Source of the DNA: Rhodobacter sp.
GTDB lineage: Bacteria > Pseudomonadota > Alphaproteobacteria > Rhodobacterales > Rhodobacteraceae
Assembly: GCA_030065095.1 (NCBI GenBank)
Contig: JASJDP010000033.1
Coordinates: 1 to 58,438 of the forward strand
Direction of reading: 5' to 3'
DNA: 58,438 nt
Every line of letters starts with the position of its first letter. The first letter of the stretch is position 1. The translations under genes and the position numbers were made by a program. Below are positions 8,088-16,854 of this stretch, piece after piece. The notes under the pieces were generated by a model, which was not told the origin of the DNA, did not search any database, and saw nothing but the letters and a program-made list of their open reading frames with translations.

Positions 8088-9869
8088 ATGTCTCGCACTC
8101 CTCTCGCCGCTTTGGTTTTCGTGCTTGGCTTGGCTCCGGGCTGGGCGCAGGGCTCTTGCGAAACCGGCATCGAAACCACCGCCACCGGGCATCTTCTTTT
8201 CGACCTGTCGGCGGGCCTTGACGCGACAGGTCAGCCGCGCGCCCTGCACTGCGACACGGCCGCCGACACGACGCCATACGGCGTGCGGCGTGCGGCGATG
8301 GTTACGCCGAACGGCTCTGTTCTGGGCGTTGGCAAGGGCGGGCAGATCTATTCCCTGAAGACGCCCGGCGATCGGACCGAGATCATTACCGGCCAACGGT
8401 GGAGTTCCATCTGGGCGGATGAGGTGTTTCAGACGATCGCGACAAGCACGAAGATCCGGCAGGTCCAGCAACCGGGCGTCGACACCAGGTATCACTACCA
8501 CCAGGCCGGAACCTACACGCGCGGGCCGTTTCGCGGAGATGGCAGCGCGGCCGCGAAAGGATGCCCGCCGGTACCGGGCGACGCAGGCTCGATCTGCCCG
8601 GGCCCGTTTTTCAGCCCCGCCGTTCACAACGCCCTGGTGCGCGATGCCGCCGGACAGGTGATCGGCTTCGAGACGATGACGTTGACGCAAATGGCGCATG
8701 TCGACCGGACGTACGAATACGACCCGGGCAACGGCAGCGTGAGCGATCTGTGGCGGCCGGACCGGTTTCCCGTCTTCTTCCGTATCGTGCATCTCGGCGA
8801 CGATGTGTTCGAGCTTACCTATATCTGGTTCAATCACTCCAAATTCCGCAACGACCGCTCGGACGATGGCGAGATGCGGGGTGCGTTCGAGGTGCTCGAC
8901 CGGTTCAACTTTCCCTGGGCTCCCTTCAACGGCGAGGTCTTGCGCTCGGCCTTTATCGGCCTGAACGGACGAACCACCGAACTTATCGACGACCTGTTTC
9001 CGGGGACATGGACGCTCGACGAAAACGTAAGTTGGGGCGGCGGCTTCACCGACACCGCTCCGGACGCCCCGGGCTTCGCGTTTACGGTGCCCGACGATGG
9101 TGCCGGGAACCGCTATCTACGGCACATCTTCACCGCCCATTGCCTGGCGCGCAAAGCGAACGCTCTTCTGGGCCGGTGCACCGATGGGGGTGTACAGCGC
9201 GATGAGGACATACAGTATTCGTACTTCCTGTCGAATATCGTGGCCGGGTCCCCGGGTCAGAATGAAATCGCGCTCGTGCACCCCGGAGAGGCGCTTCAGG
9301 CACGGTTTTACCTGATGCTCGGCCCACGTTCCGGGATAGAAGCGTCCATCTCACGGTTCGGCCTCGTAGAGGCAAGCACCGTAAGCGGCTGGCAAGAGGG
9401 CCAATCCGGCTTTCGTGCGCAGGATGTCGTTTTCGGGTGCTTCCCGGACCGACCCGGCGGCGCCCGGATGCGCATGCTCGAAGACGGCGGGGCTTGCCGG
9501 GAAACAGAGACCCCGGCCGGACTGTACCGCCGCGCCTGCATCGACTGCCTGCCTGTCTACGAACTCGCGAACGGCCGCGGCGGGTATTTCTATTCCACCG
9601 ACCCCTACCCGGCCGATCCGGCGCTTGCCTGCGCCCCGGACCCCGAGGCGCGTCATCCCCAGGTCGCGCATGTCCATCCCGGATACCGGTGCGGCGTTCT
9701 TCGGATCGTCGGGTGGGCGATCGGCGAAACGCATGCGGCAGCTGGCGCCCGCGCCGTCAGCCTGTGCAATCCCCGGCAAAAGGCGGTTGGCGGCCATTGC
9801 GCGCCCGGAATGCCAAACGCCGGCGATTACAGCAATTTCGACGACTCGTATTACGTTCTGACCCGGTAG
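8088..9869 (+). CDS. Secreted protein of unknown function, cysteine-containing
   Basis: A 593-residue protein with a clear Sec signal peptide (MSRTPLAALVFVLGLAPGWA, likely cut after WAQG). The mature part is rich in Trp, Tyr, Asp and paired cysteines (CETG, CPPVPGDAGSIC, CLAR, CACRDC-like spacing in the C-terminal third: CFPD, CRET, CIDCLPVY, CAPD, CGVL, CNPR, CAPG), suggesting several disulfides and a periplasmic or extracellular location. I do not recognise a family. Its place inside a polysaccharide locus suggests carbohydrate binding or processing, but no catalytic motif is evident. It ends head to head with the next gene, stop codons touching at 9869/9870. An AAGAG ribosome-binding site precedes the ATG. 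Confidence 0.8.
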   Translation: MSRTPLAALVFVLGLAPGWAQGSCETGIETTATGHLLFDLSAGLDATGQPRALHCDTAADTTPYGVRRAAMVTPNGSVLGVGKGGQIYSLKTPGDRTEIITGQRWSSIWADEVFQTIATSTKIRQVQQPGVDTRYHYHQAGTYTRGPFRGDGSAAAKGCPPVPGDAGSICPGPFFSPAVHNALVRDAAGQVIGFETMTLTQMAHVDRTYEYDPGNGSVSDLWRPDRFPVFFRIVHLGDDVFELTYIWFNHSKFRNDRSDDGEMRGAFEVLDRFNFPWAPFNGEVLRSAFIGLNGRTTELIDDLFPGTWTLDENVSWGGGFTDTAPDAPGFAFTVPDDGAGNRYLRHIFTAHCLARKANALLGRCTDGGVQRDEDIQYSYFLSNIVAGSPGQNEIALVHPGEALQARFYLMLGPRSGIEASISRFGLVEASTVSGWQEGQSGFRAQDVVFGCFPDRPGGARMRMLEDGGACRETETPAGLYRRACIDCLPVYELANGRGGYFYSTDPYPADPALACAPDPEARHPQVAHVHPGYRCGVLRIVGWAIGETHAAAGARAVSLCNPRQKAVGGHCAPGMPNAGDYSNFDDSYYVLTR

Positions 9870-11105
9870 TCAGAGCGCGTCCATGCAGGCTTCGGGGGAC
9901 CGCTTCACCGATTGGCCCAGACGATCCAGCGCCGTATCGATGGCCTCCAGGATCGACTCCACCGAGTTCTCGCGGAACGCAAATGCAGGTGTGTCCGAAG
10001 CACGGGCAATGTCCCAAAGCTCTGTATAGGCCGGAACCACACAAGGAACACCCAGCGCCAGGGCTTCCTCCAGCACTCCGGAGGACTTGCTGAAGTAGCT
10101 TTCCTGCAGGTAGGGGAAGACAACGAGCGCCGACCCCTGCAGCACCTTCAAATACTCCCAGTCGGACAGAAACCCGTCATGGTAGAAGAAGTTGCCGTAC
10201 TTTTCGGCCAGTCCGCAAATGCGGTGATGGGACCGCGGATGCGCGACGCTGCCCCCCACCGCTTGAAGCAGCACGTTCATGTGCGAATGCCTGGAGAAAA
10301 CACCTTCGATCAGCGCCGGCATGTAAAGAAATCCCTTGTCGATCTTGGCATCGCCCAGCCCGAGGCAGATATAGGGCTGCCCGAGGCGCCCCCACCAGGT
10401 CTGCCGCGCCCGTTCGGCCAGGTGGGATTTCGGGAAGGTTTTCGCCTGCACGCCGAACATCCGATGGATTTCGCGGCGGCGTTCTATGGAATCGGAACTA
10501 TAGGCCAGCGATGCGCAGCGCGCCGAGATCGTGGCATGCGCGCGCTGCGACGTGCGCCGCCAGAACTCACTGACATGCACGGCAAACCACTTGGCCCCGT
10601 ATCGTTTGAGCGCCACCCCAAGATTATACATCACGTGAATTTCGAGATGGGCCGAAAGCTTCCTCTGACGCATCGTCAGCCATTCCGCAAGAACGCGCAA
10701 CACAAAGGAATTGGCGTTCAGGACATAAATGCGCTGCGCCTTTTCCAGAAGCCGGTCGAAGCCGAGCAACTCGAGCGCCAGCCTGTTCGACAGCGCCTTC
10801 ACCCGCTTGGTTCTGATCCGGTCGCCGCCGCCCTGGAACAGTTCGTAACCGGTCACGGAAAACGCCGATATGACATTCACATCGGCAAGCGAGCGCAGCC
10901 TGACCGACCTGTTCGTCAGAAACACGATCTCGGACTTTGGGATATCGAGCGATTCCAGGAAGAATGAGGCAAGGCCGACATGGTGACCGCTCGCATCGTT
11001 CATGCCGAAATCCAGAACGACGGCGGCCGGATCAAGCTTTTTACTGTTATGCGTCAGTTCACCAATGTGCTTCAGGCCCGGCTTTGTACGGTCTGTTATC
11101 GGCAC
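9870..11105 (-). CDS. Glycosyltransferase, GT-B fold (GT1/GT4-like)
   Basis: A 411-residue protein. The N-terminal half starts VVLDFGMNDASGHHVG, which lines up with a GT-B acceptor domain. The C-terminal half has YICLGLGDAKIDKGFLYMP, a run of strand-helix units, and near 320-370 the donor-binding stretch ALVVFPYLQESYFSKSSGVL followed by EALALGVPCVVP, equivalent to the E-x7-E region of GT4. It starts with GTG (11105), and its ribosome-binding site AAGGGGG sits very close to the start. It lies 5 bp downstream of the next gene on the same strand, so the two are likely co-translated. Base composition looks less GC-rich here than in the sugar-precursor genes. Donor and acceptor are unknown. Confidence 0.78.
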   Translation of the reverse strand: MPITDRTKPGLKHIGELTHNSKKLDPAAVVLDFGMNDASGHHVGLASFFLESLDIPKSEIVFLTNRSVRLRSLADVNVISAFSVTGYELFQGGGDRIRTKRVKALSNRLALELLGFDRLLEKAQRIYVLNANSFVLRVLAEWLTMRQRKLSAHLEIHVMYNLGVALKRYGAKWFAVHVSEFWRRTSQRAHATISARCASLAYSSDSIERRREIHRMFGVQAKTFPKSHLAERARQTWWGRLGQPYICLGLGDAKIDKGFLYMPALIEGVFSRHSHMNVLLQAVGGSVAHPRSHHRICGLAEKYGNFFYHDGFLSDWEYLKVLQGSALVVFPYLQESYFSKSSGVLEEALALGVPCVVPAYTELWDIARASDTPAFAFRENSVESILEAIDTALDRLGQSVKRSPEACMDAL

Positions 11106-11110
11106 CCCCC

Positions 11111-12565
11111 TTAGGTCTTCAACTCTAACGAATAGAGAGCGAAAGACAAATCGCGCTTGTCGCCTTCGAAGTTGGCATAGGCCAGGCGGGAAAACGCCAC
11201 GGTGATGTTTTCGATCGGTTCCTTCGACTTCAGCCGATGCTCGAACACGCCGCTTTCAGAGATCGTTCCGGTCACCTCTTCGTCCAGCCCGTGGATCGAG
11301 ACGGTGATCGGCTCTTCCCTGGCATTCCCCGTCACCTTGCCGGAAATACGCAGCCCGCATTCAGTGCCTCCGTTCTCGACCGACACCACCAAGGCGGCGA
11401 TCCCCGGCTTCATCCACAGAGAGCTGGAATTGTCCAATGGGTACCATTGCCCCAAAAGACAGTCCGGCGCCAGGTCGCCGGCGGTGATCAGGCCGGGCTT
11501 CCTGATCCTGCACGGGGTCAGCTGACCGGCGTCCGGATCGGTCTCATCGTCGATCTCGAGGGTCAGGGCGGACCCGTCGAGATCCTCCAGCGCCTCCTGT
11601 TCCAGCAGCGCGTCGAGGTCGTCCTCTTCGGCAAGCGCGGCGTGCGCGGTCTCGGCCTTTTCCAGAATGTAGTCGATCGGATCGCGGCCGCGGATGTCCG
11701 GCGAGGCGAAATACTCGATGCAGGGGCGGCCATGCAGGAACAGAAGCGGCTGTTTGGAGGCCGCCTCGACGTCGAGGGCGATCCGCAGGTCGAACCCGAT
11801 GCTGGTTTCGAACACGACATTCGCCATGAACTGGCAATTGCACATCCGCTGGTCGAAGGCGCGCACGATCTCCCAGGACCTGTTCTTGACGAAGTTCGAG
11901 GCGATCAGTTTTTCGCGTGCCCACCAGCAGTCATAGGCGAGGTTCCTGTCGACCTCGACAAGCTCCATCAGCCGCGGGAACCAGACATCGTGCAGGAACG
12001 CCATGAAGTCGGCAGAGCCCGCATGGTAGATCGCATTGCCGTTGATGTGGAACTGGATGTTGATCCCAAGCGGGATCTCGCCCGCATAATAGGCCCCGAT
12101 GACCCAGGCGAACTCACGCTCTCTGACAACCTCGACCACCCCGTCCAGCCAGCCCTTGCGCAGCGGAAAGCAATCAAGCTCGTTCTGAAAGCAGAACCCG
12201 CCGAAGCGATGCGCGATCTCCATGCTTTTCAGGAACAGAAAGTTCGGACCCGACTTGTTTCCCAATGGGGCGTCCTCGTGATCGGGGTCGCGAATATAGA
12301 TGTCCTGTTCCTCGGTCAGATCGGCGCTTTCCACGGTGAACGACGCGAAAACCTCATGCAGGGCCGGATGCGCCGCATAGATGTCCCGGAACGCGGCAAG
12401 CGTCTCTGCCCCGGCCCTGTTGACGACGACGATCAGGTGAACCTGGCCGAGGGTGTCCGGATTTTCCGACGGAAACAGCCTGTCCTGCGACCAGAGATCC
12501 AAGAGCAATGCGAAATTCTCGGCGTCATTGGCCAGGCAGGGAATAAGAACAGATTTGAGAGGCAA
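11111..12565 (-). CDS. Putative GT-A-type glycosyltransferase with C-terminal beta-rich domain
   Basis: About 484 residues if translation starts at TTG 12565. That start gives PLKSVLIPCLANDAENF as a natural GT-A first strand, has GGAG (12576-12573) seven bases upstream, and avoids overlap with the sulfotransferase gene that stops at 12585. The longer ATG starts (12613, 12631) overlap that gene and lack a ribosome-binding site. Visible motifs are GQVHLIVVVNRAG and FCFQNELDCFPLRKGWLDGV, where ELD may be the metal-binding DxD equivalent. An acidic linker near 320-360 leads to a C-terminal beta-rich domain of about 130 residues that could bind carbohydrate. I could not assign a GT family with certainty. 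Confidence 0.65.
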   Translation of the reverse strand: MPLKSVLIPCLANDAENFALLLDLWSQDRLFPSENPDTLGQVHLIVVVNRAGAETLAAFRDIYAAHPALHEVFASFTVESADLTEEQDIYIRDPDHEDAPLGNKSGPNFLFLKSMEIAHRFGGFCFQNELDCFPLRKGWLDGVVEVVREREFAWVIGAYYAGEIPLGINIQFHINGNAIYHAGSADFMAFLHDVWFPRLMELVEVDRNLAYDCWWAREKLIASNFVKNRSWEIVRAFDQRMCNCQFMANVVFETSIGFDLRIALDVEAASKQPLLFLHGRPCIEYFASPDIRGRDPIDYILEKAETAHAALAEEDDLDALLEQEALEDLDGSALTLEIDDETDPDAGQLTPCRIRKPGLITAGDLAPDCLLGQWYPLDNSSSLWMKPGIAALVVSVENGGTECGLRISGKVTGNAREEPITVSIHGLDEEVTGTISESGVFEHRLKSKEPIENITVAFSRLAYANFEGDKRDLSFALYSLELKT

Positions 12566-12584
12566 AACAAAACTCCGGTTGGGA

Positions 12585-13427
12585 TCAGGAATACCCGAGT
12601 AGCACAAGCTCATTTTTAAGTGCGTTTTCAAGCCGTTTCTGCGTCTGCGGCTTCAACCTGCGGTGCAGTCCGATCGCGCCGCCGGTCGAATGGCCCTTGA
12701 GCGACTGGGTTCCCTTGACCTGATCCAGCACCGCCTTCACATAGTCCGGCTCGCTCACTTTCAGCTCGGCGTAAGGCGACACCGCCCGGACGAGGTCAAG
12801 CGCGTATCTTTCGGTGTCAAAGCCGTCCCCCCCGGCGTAATCCTCGAACCGCAGGACGGTCGTGCCCTTCCGGATCAGCGGCCGGTAGCAATTGGCCAGC
12901 CGCTTGAGAAAGTGCACGGTGTCGGCCGAAGCCATGAATTCGTCCAGGGATTGCTGCGCGGTAATTTCCCGCAGTTTCTTGATATTCCCGCCGGCCGCCC
13001 CGTGGATGGTGTGGCGGCTGACGATATTGTATTGCGAGATGCCGATGTCGCGCAGATCGCGGACCACAATCACCGCCGCCCCGTGGAACGCGAACTGCCG
13101 GGCATAGCTCAGCGGGATTTCCCGGAACCCCGAGTAGACGAAGCCGCCGAAGCTGCCGATCTTCGTCAGGTTTTCGGGATGATCTTCCAGATAGACGCTG
13201 GGGCGTGTGAAATCCTTGTGGTCGATCAGCGCGACGCCGATCTTGTTGAGCTCGTCGGCGATGTTGAACTGAACCAGATCCGTGCAGTTCGACAGCGCCT
13301 TTATGACGGCCGTCGTCGCGGTGCTCGCGGCGCGGTACATGTTGAAGATATAGACGCTCTGCAAATTCGGCCGTTTGGCCTCGGGAAGCGGGATGCGGAC
13401 CGCTGCGTCGAATTTAAGTGTGTGCAT
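12585..13427 (-). CDS. Sulfotransferase (no. 2)
   Basis: About 280 residues from ATG 13427. SVYIFNMYRAASTATTAVIK carries the phosphosulfate loop (R-A-A-S-T-A-T), and AAVIVVRDLRDIGISQYNIV the 3'-phosphate motif (R-D-x-x-D-x-x-x-S). Near the C-terminus GTTVLRFEDYAG matches the R-x-E-D element of sulfotransferases, and HSTGGAIGLHRR lies where a final PAPS-contacting loop is expected. It lies just upstream of the GT-A gene (19 bp gap to the preferred TTG), which suggests translational coupling of one transferase and one sulfation step. An in-frame ATG at 13472 is possible but less likely. Confidence 0.85.
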   Translation of the reverse strand: MHTLKFDAAVRIPLPEAKRPNLQSVYIFNMYRAASTATTAVIKALSNCTDLVQFNIADELNKIGVALIDHKDFTRPSVYLEDHPENLTKIGSFGGFVYSGFREIPLSYARQFAFHGAAVIVVRDLRDIGISQYNIVSRHTIHGAAGGNIKKLREITAQQSLDEFMASADTVHFLKRLANCYRPLIRKGTTVLRFEDYAGGDGFDTERYALDLVRAVSPYAELKVSEPDYVKAVLDQVKGTQSLKGHSTGGAIGLHRRLKPQTQKRLENALKNELVLLGYS

Positions 13428-13562
13428 TTTCCAACCTGTGACTGTCTGTCGAAACGCCGTCATGCCGGCCATGGCGCGACGGCCTCGCGCCGGCCGCCGG
13501 CCAAGTCCATGCCATCGACGCTGCCGGCATGCGATTTTGTCCCGGCAGCGCCGGCGATGGGA

Positions 13563-14384
13563 TCATGTGTAGCCATACCTGGTCAGGACGGGTGCGAAAA
13601 TCTCGTCGAGCCGGGCGATCGTTTCCGGCTTCAGCTTGTCGCGGTGATCACCCGGGGTCACCCTGCGGATATGCTGGCGCTTGCTTTCGGCCGTGGGAAC
13701 CACGTCGTTGCGCGCCACCACGTTGCGGACCACGCCGGCGGGCACGTCGAGATCGAGATAACCGACCACCTCTTCGATCCATCGCTGCTTTTCGAGAACG
13801 ATATCTTCGTACCGCCACATCCTGTGATCGAGATCGGACAGCAGGGAGGCCGTCAGCTGGTGCATCTGCAGGAAACCCGGCGCGGTCTCGAGCACGAAGT
13901 CGTCGATCGGCGTCCGCTGCAGCTTCTCGCGCGTGGCCTCGAAATCCCGCAACAGCGAGGCATCCGCCTTGGTACCGGGGGGCGGATGGCTGTAGGCGGC
14001 CGAAAAATACTGCGACACGACCATGTCGCGCGGGTCGCGCACAAGATAGACGGTGCGTCCGCCGGCGAAGGCCGGCAGCCGCTCGTGCTGCACCAGCCCG
14101 CGAAACCCGATATAGGCATAGCCTTTGGGCAGAAAGACCTCGGCGATGTTCACCGGAAAATCCCGCGGCCGGATACCGTATTTCCGCAGCACGTTGTGCC
14201 AGGGCACGACCTGATATCCAGCCCTTTGGCAGAGCACGTGCATGATCCGGTTGAACAGCGTGCTGCCCGCCTTGGGAAGGCCGATGACAAACAGGCTGGG
14301 CAAATCCGCCGTTGCCTCGGGGAATGCGATACAATGGCTCTTCCCATTGTAATCAAACACGATCTCCAGAGCGCCCTGCCCCAT
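13563..14384 (-). CDS. Sulfotransferase (no. 3)
   Basis: A 273-residue protein. SLFVIGLPKAGSTLFNRIM is a textbook 5'-phosphosulfate loop, and RTVYLVRDPRDMVVSQYFS is a perfect 3'-phosphate motif. MWRYEDIVLEKQRWIEEVVG is the conserved R-Y-E-D helix. Towards the end RRVTPGDHRDKL matches the G-x-x-G/D-W-x-x-x-L PAPS loop of the broad sulfotransferase 1 family, with Trp replaced. The frame continues upstream to 14756, but that part is out of character. ATG 14384 has AGAGG about 10 bases ahead. It is transcribed towards sulfotransferase no. 2, with a 135-bp gap that shows no other gene. Confidence 0.9.
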   Translation of the reverse strand: MGQGALEIVFDYNGKSHCIAFPEATADLPSLFVIGLPKAGSTLFNRIMHVLCQRAGYQVVPWHNVLRKYGIRPRDFPVNIAEVFLPKGYAYIGFRGLVQHERLPAFAGGRTVYLVRDPRDMVVSQYFSAAYSHPPPGTKADASLLRDFEATREKLQRTPIDDFVLETAPGFLQMHQLTASLLSDLDHRMWRYEDIVLEKQRWIEEVVGYLDLDVPAGVVRNVVARNDVVPTAESKRQHIRRVTPGDHRDKLKPETIARLDEIFAPVLTRYGYT

Positions 14385-14521
14385 CTGCGCATTACCTCTG
14401 CCCGTCTTGCGACAACCGGAATGCAGGCGGCAGGTCCGGATGTCAATGTACCTCTTGTCCCGGCGCGCCCCGGGGCGCCGTCCCGTGCGCCGGGGGACGG
14501 CAAACCTGTACATATACCCAA

Positions 14522-14550
14522 GTGGACATGCCAAACCGACCTGATATAAC
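14522..14550 (+). promoter_or_regulatory. Candidate promoter of the 75-residue protein
   Basis: GTGGAC (14522-14527) and TATAAC (14545-14550) are separated by 17 nt. The -10 matches TATAAT at five of six positions. The predicted transcript would begin directly before the hairpin at 14559. Confidence 0.4.
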
Positions 14551-14558
14551 GTCCCGCG

Positions 14559-14580
14559 AAACCGCCTTGCCAGGCGGTTT
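14559..14580 (+). promoter_or_regulatory. Perfect 8-bp hairpin in the 5' leader of the 75-residue protein
   Basis: AAACCGCC (14559-14566), a 6-nt loop TTGCCA, and GGCGGTTT (14573-14580) form a perfect stem. It would sit at the extreme 5' end of the mRNA if the promoter above is right, with the coding start 22 nt further on. Such 5' stem-loops often stabilise mRNA. Without a T-run immediately after it, this is not a good forward terminator. Confidence 0.45.
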
Positions 14581-14602
14581 ATGTTAATTATCGGAGTACG
14601 AA

Positions 14603-14830
14603 ATGACTGATTCCGCGACTGTGGCCGAAGCCACCGACACTGTTCTTGTGAACGCCCTGGCCCGTATTCTGGTCCGCGAAAAACTGGCGGCCGGAGGGGA
14701 CGGCGCCCCCTCGAAAGAAGCCATCTCGGCGGCGCTGAAGGAAGATGCGCCGTCAAGCCGCGCCCAGGCCCGCCGCGTGCTGTCGATGCTCGAGCGCGCG
14801 GGCTACGCTATCGTCGCCAAGAACGCCTAG
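14603..14830 (+). CDS. Small conserved-looking protein, 75 residues, function unknown
   Basis: A soluble, mostly helical 75-residue protein beginning MTDSATVAEATDTVLVNALA. The C-terminal part (KEAISAALKEDAPSSRAQARR, then VLSMLERAGYAIVAKNA, written here in two pieces) resembles a small winged-helix or three-helix module ending in a wing-like strand, but I recognise no family. It has its own GGAG ribosome-binding site, a candidate promoter, a 5' hairpin and a strong terminator, so it looks like a monocistronic, well-expressed unit. It lies between sulfotransferase no. 3 and the nucleotide-sugar operon and could be a regulator. That role is only an inference. Confidence 0.7.
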   Translation: MTDSATVAEATDTVLVNALARILVREKLAAGGDGAPSKEAISAALKEDAPSSRAQARRVLSMLERAGYAIVAKNA

Positions 14831-14854
14831 ATCCGCTTTGAAGCGGCCCGCACC

Positions 14855-14890
14855 GGGCAGGGATCATCCGGTCCCTGCCCGATCGCTTTT
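14855..14890 (+). terminator. Intrinsic terminator, probably bidirectional
   Basis: GGGCAGGGA (14855-14863) pairs perfectly with TCCCTGCCC (14872-14880) across an 8-nt loop, and the downstream strand ends in GATCGCTTTT. It lies between the 75-residue gene and the convergent GDP-fucose synthase gene and could serve both. Confidence 0.75.
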
Positions 14891-14920
14891 CGGAGCCCGG
14901 CGGCCGGGCCGGGACCGTGG

Positions 14921-15850
14921 CTATGCGGCGTTCTCCAGGTACCAGCCGTACATGGCGCGCAGCCCATCGGGAATCGAGGTCTTCGCGGTCCAGCCCAGAC
15001 GCTTAAGGATTGCGTTGTCCATGATCTTGCGCGGCGTGCCGTCCGGGCGGTCGGCGTCGAACGCGACCTTGCCGTCGAAACCGACGACTTCGGCCATCAG
15101 CCCGGCGAGATCCGCGATCGAGATTTCCATCGACGAACCGGCATTGACCATGCCGCCATCCTCGTAGCGGTTCATCAGGAAGATGCAGGCATCCGCCAGA
15201 TCGTCGGCGAAGACAAGCTCGCGCATCGGCTTGCCCGTCCCCCAAACCACGACCTCGCCGTCGCCGTTTATCTTCGCTTCGTGGAAACGGCGCATCATGC
15301 CCGCCACGACATGGCTGTGCTCGGGGTGAAAATTGTCCCCCACACCGTAGACGTTTGACGGCATCACCGTAAACGCATCAAAGCCGAACTGGCTCCGGTA
15401 GGCGTCGCACATCACCTTCCCGGCAATCTTTGCAACCGCGTAGGGAAGGTTGGTGGGTTCCAGGCTGCCGGTCAGCAGGCTGTCCTCGCGGATCGGCTGC
15501 TCGGCGAATTTCGGATAGATGCAGGAAGAGCCGAGGAACTGGAGCTTCTTCACGCCGTGCCGCCGCGCCGCGTCGATCGTGTTGACCTGGATCTTGAGGT
15601 TCTCGCGGATGAAGTCGCCGCCATAGGTCGCATTGGCGACGATGCCGCCGACCTTGGCGGCCGCAAGAAAGACGTAATCCGGTTTCTGCTCGGCAAAGAA
15701 CGCCTCGACCGCCGCGGGATCGTCCAGCGACAGCTCGGCATGGGTTCGGGTGACGATATTGCCATAGCCCTGCGCCCGCAGGCCGCGTTCGATGGCGGAG
15801 CCGACCATGCCCCTGTGGCCGGCGACATAGATCTTGTCGGAGATTTCCAC
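14921..15850 (-). CDS. fcl: GDP-L-fucose synthase (GDP-4-keto-6-deoxymannose epimerase/reductase)
   Basis: A 309-residue extended SDR that converts GDP-4-keto-6-deoxy-D-mannose to GDP-L-fucose with NADPH. IYVAGHRGMVGSAI is the nucleotide-binding turn typical of Fcl/WcaG, FLGSSCIYPKFAEQPIRED has the conserved S-S-C-I-Y-P, and YAVAKIAGK contains the catalytic Tyr-x3-Lys. NVYGVGDNFHPEHSHVV is also diagnostic. The start is GTG at 15850 with GGGAG six bases upstream. It ends a run of three minus-strand sugar genes. The partner gmd (GDP-mannose 4,6-dehydratase) is not on this plasmid, so the substrate must come from the chromosome. Confidence 0.93.
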   Translation of the reverse strand: MEISDKIYVAGHRGMVGSAIERGLRAQGYGNIVTRTHAELSLDDPAAVEAFFAEQKPDYVFLAAAKVGGIVANATYGGDFIRENLKIQVNTIDAARRHGVKKLQFLGSSCIYPKFAEQPIREDSLLTGSLEPTNLPYAVAKIAGKVMCDAYRSQFGFDAFTVMPSNVYGVGDNFHPEHSHVVAGMMRRFHEAKINGDGEVVVWGTGKPMRELVFADDLADACIFLMNRYEDGGMVNAGSSMEISIADLAGLMAEVVGFDGKVAFDADRPDGTPRKIMDNAILKRLGWTAKTSIPDGLRAMYGWYLENAA

Positions 15851-15864
15851 GCTGCGCTCCCTTG

Positions 15865-16854
15865 TTACAGCAGTTCGTTTTCCGGCGTCAGCTGGCGATG
15901 CTCCATGTACCAATCCGCGGTGCGCTTCACGCCGTCTGCCAGTTTGACCTTGGGCTCGTAGCCGATGGCGCGCATCTTCGAGATATCGGGGCACCGGCGC
16001 GGCGTCCCGCCCTCGGTGGCGGGACCCGGCTGAATGTCCAGATCGCCGCCCAGCGTCTCGCCCACCACCTCGACCAGGCGGCGGATGCTGATCTCTTCGT
16101 CGTTGCCGATGTGATAGATCTCGCGGTGGCCGCCGTTTTCGTACATCGTCATGATGCCGTCGACGATGTCGTCGGCATAACAGAACGCCCGGGTCTCGCT
16201 GCCGTCTCCCTGGATGGGAAAGGCGGCCGCCGCGCCGCCGGATGCCTCCAGCGCCGCCGCCGCGCGCAGCAGGAACTGCGGCAGCACATGTTTCCAGCCC
16301 ATATCGGGACCGTAGACATTGTGCGGCCGGAAGATCTGCAGCTGGCGGAAATGATCCTTGCCGTAGTTCATCGCGATCAGTTCCGAGGCGATCTTCGAGC
16401 CGCCGTAGGAATAGCGCGGGTTGATCGAATTCGGCAGCATCAAGGGTATGTCTTCCGGCGTCGGCACCACGCTTGGGGTCTGGTAGACCTCGGCGGTGGA
16501 GGCCACCACGAGATCGGGCACCCCGGCCGTGCGGCAGCCGTTCACCGCGGCGATCGCGCCGCGGATGCCGACATCGAGCACCAGTTCGGGCCGCGTGTAG
16601 AAATTCTCGGTTCCATTGATCGCGGCCAGGTGAAACACCACGTCGGCGCCCTTGACCGCGGCGGTCATCGCCGCTTCGTCGCGGACGTCCGCCGTGAACA
16701 GCTCTATCTCGTCCTCGACGTCGGACAGCCGGCTCTGGCTGCCGCGGACCATCGTGTCGACCACGCCGACGGACCAGCCGTCGCGGACCAGACGCTTCAC
16801 CAGATAGGCGCCGATGAAACCGGCGCCGCCCGTGACAACCGCGCGCCGGCTCAT
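15865..16854 (-). CDS. NAD-dependent nucleotide-sugar epimerase/dehydratase (SDR)
   Basis: A 329-residue extended [22 protein letters not shown] is the NAD-binding motif, VVASTAEVY the central Ser/Thr strand, and RYSYGGSKIASE carries Tyr-x3-Lys. GDGSETRAFCYADDIVDGI is the usual C-terminal substrate loop. It may be a UDP-sugar 4-epimerase or decarboxylase; sequence alone does not decide. Its ATG overlaps the stop of the upstream UDP-sugar dehydrogenase by 4 bp (ATGA), so the two are translationally coupled and may act on the same sugar, for example epimerising the uronate just made. The GDP-fucose synthase follows 14 bp later. Confidence 0.88.
   Translation of the reverse strand: MSRRAVVTGGAGFIGAYLVKRLVRDGWSVGVVDTMVRGSQSRLSDVEDEIELFTADVRDEAAMTAAVKGADVVFHLAAINGTENFYTRPELVLDVGIRGAIAAVNGCRTAGVPDLVVASTAEVYQTPSVVPTPEDIPLMLPNSINPRYSYGGSKIASELIAMNYGKDHFRQLQIFRPHNVYGPDMGWKHVLPQFLLRAAAALEASGGAAAAFPIQGDGSETRAFCYADDIVDGIMTMYENGGHREIYHIGNDEEISIRRLVEVVGETLGGDLDIQPGPATEGGTPRRCPDISKMRAIGYEPKVKLADGVKRTADWYMEHRQLTPENELL

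Noticed and set aside
14603-14830. Small gene as half of a toxin-antitoxin pair
   Set aside because: There is no partner gene within operon distance, and a strong terminator follows directly.
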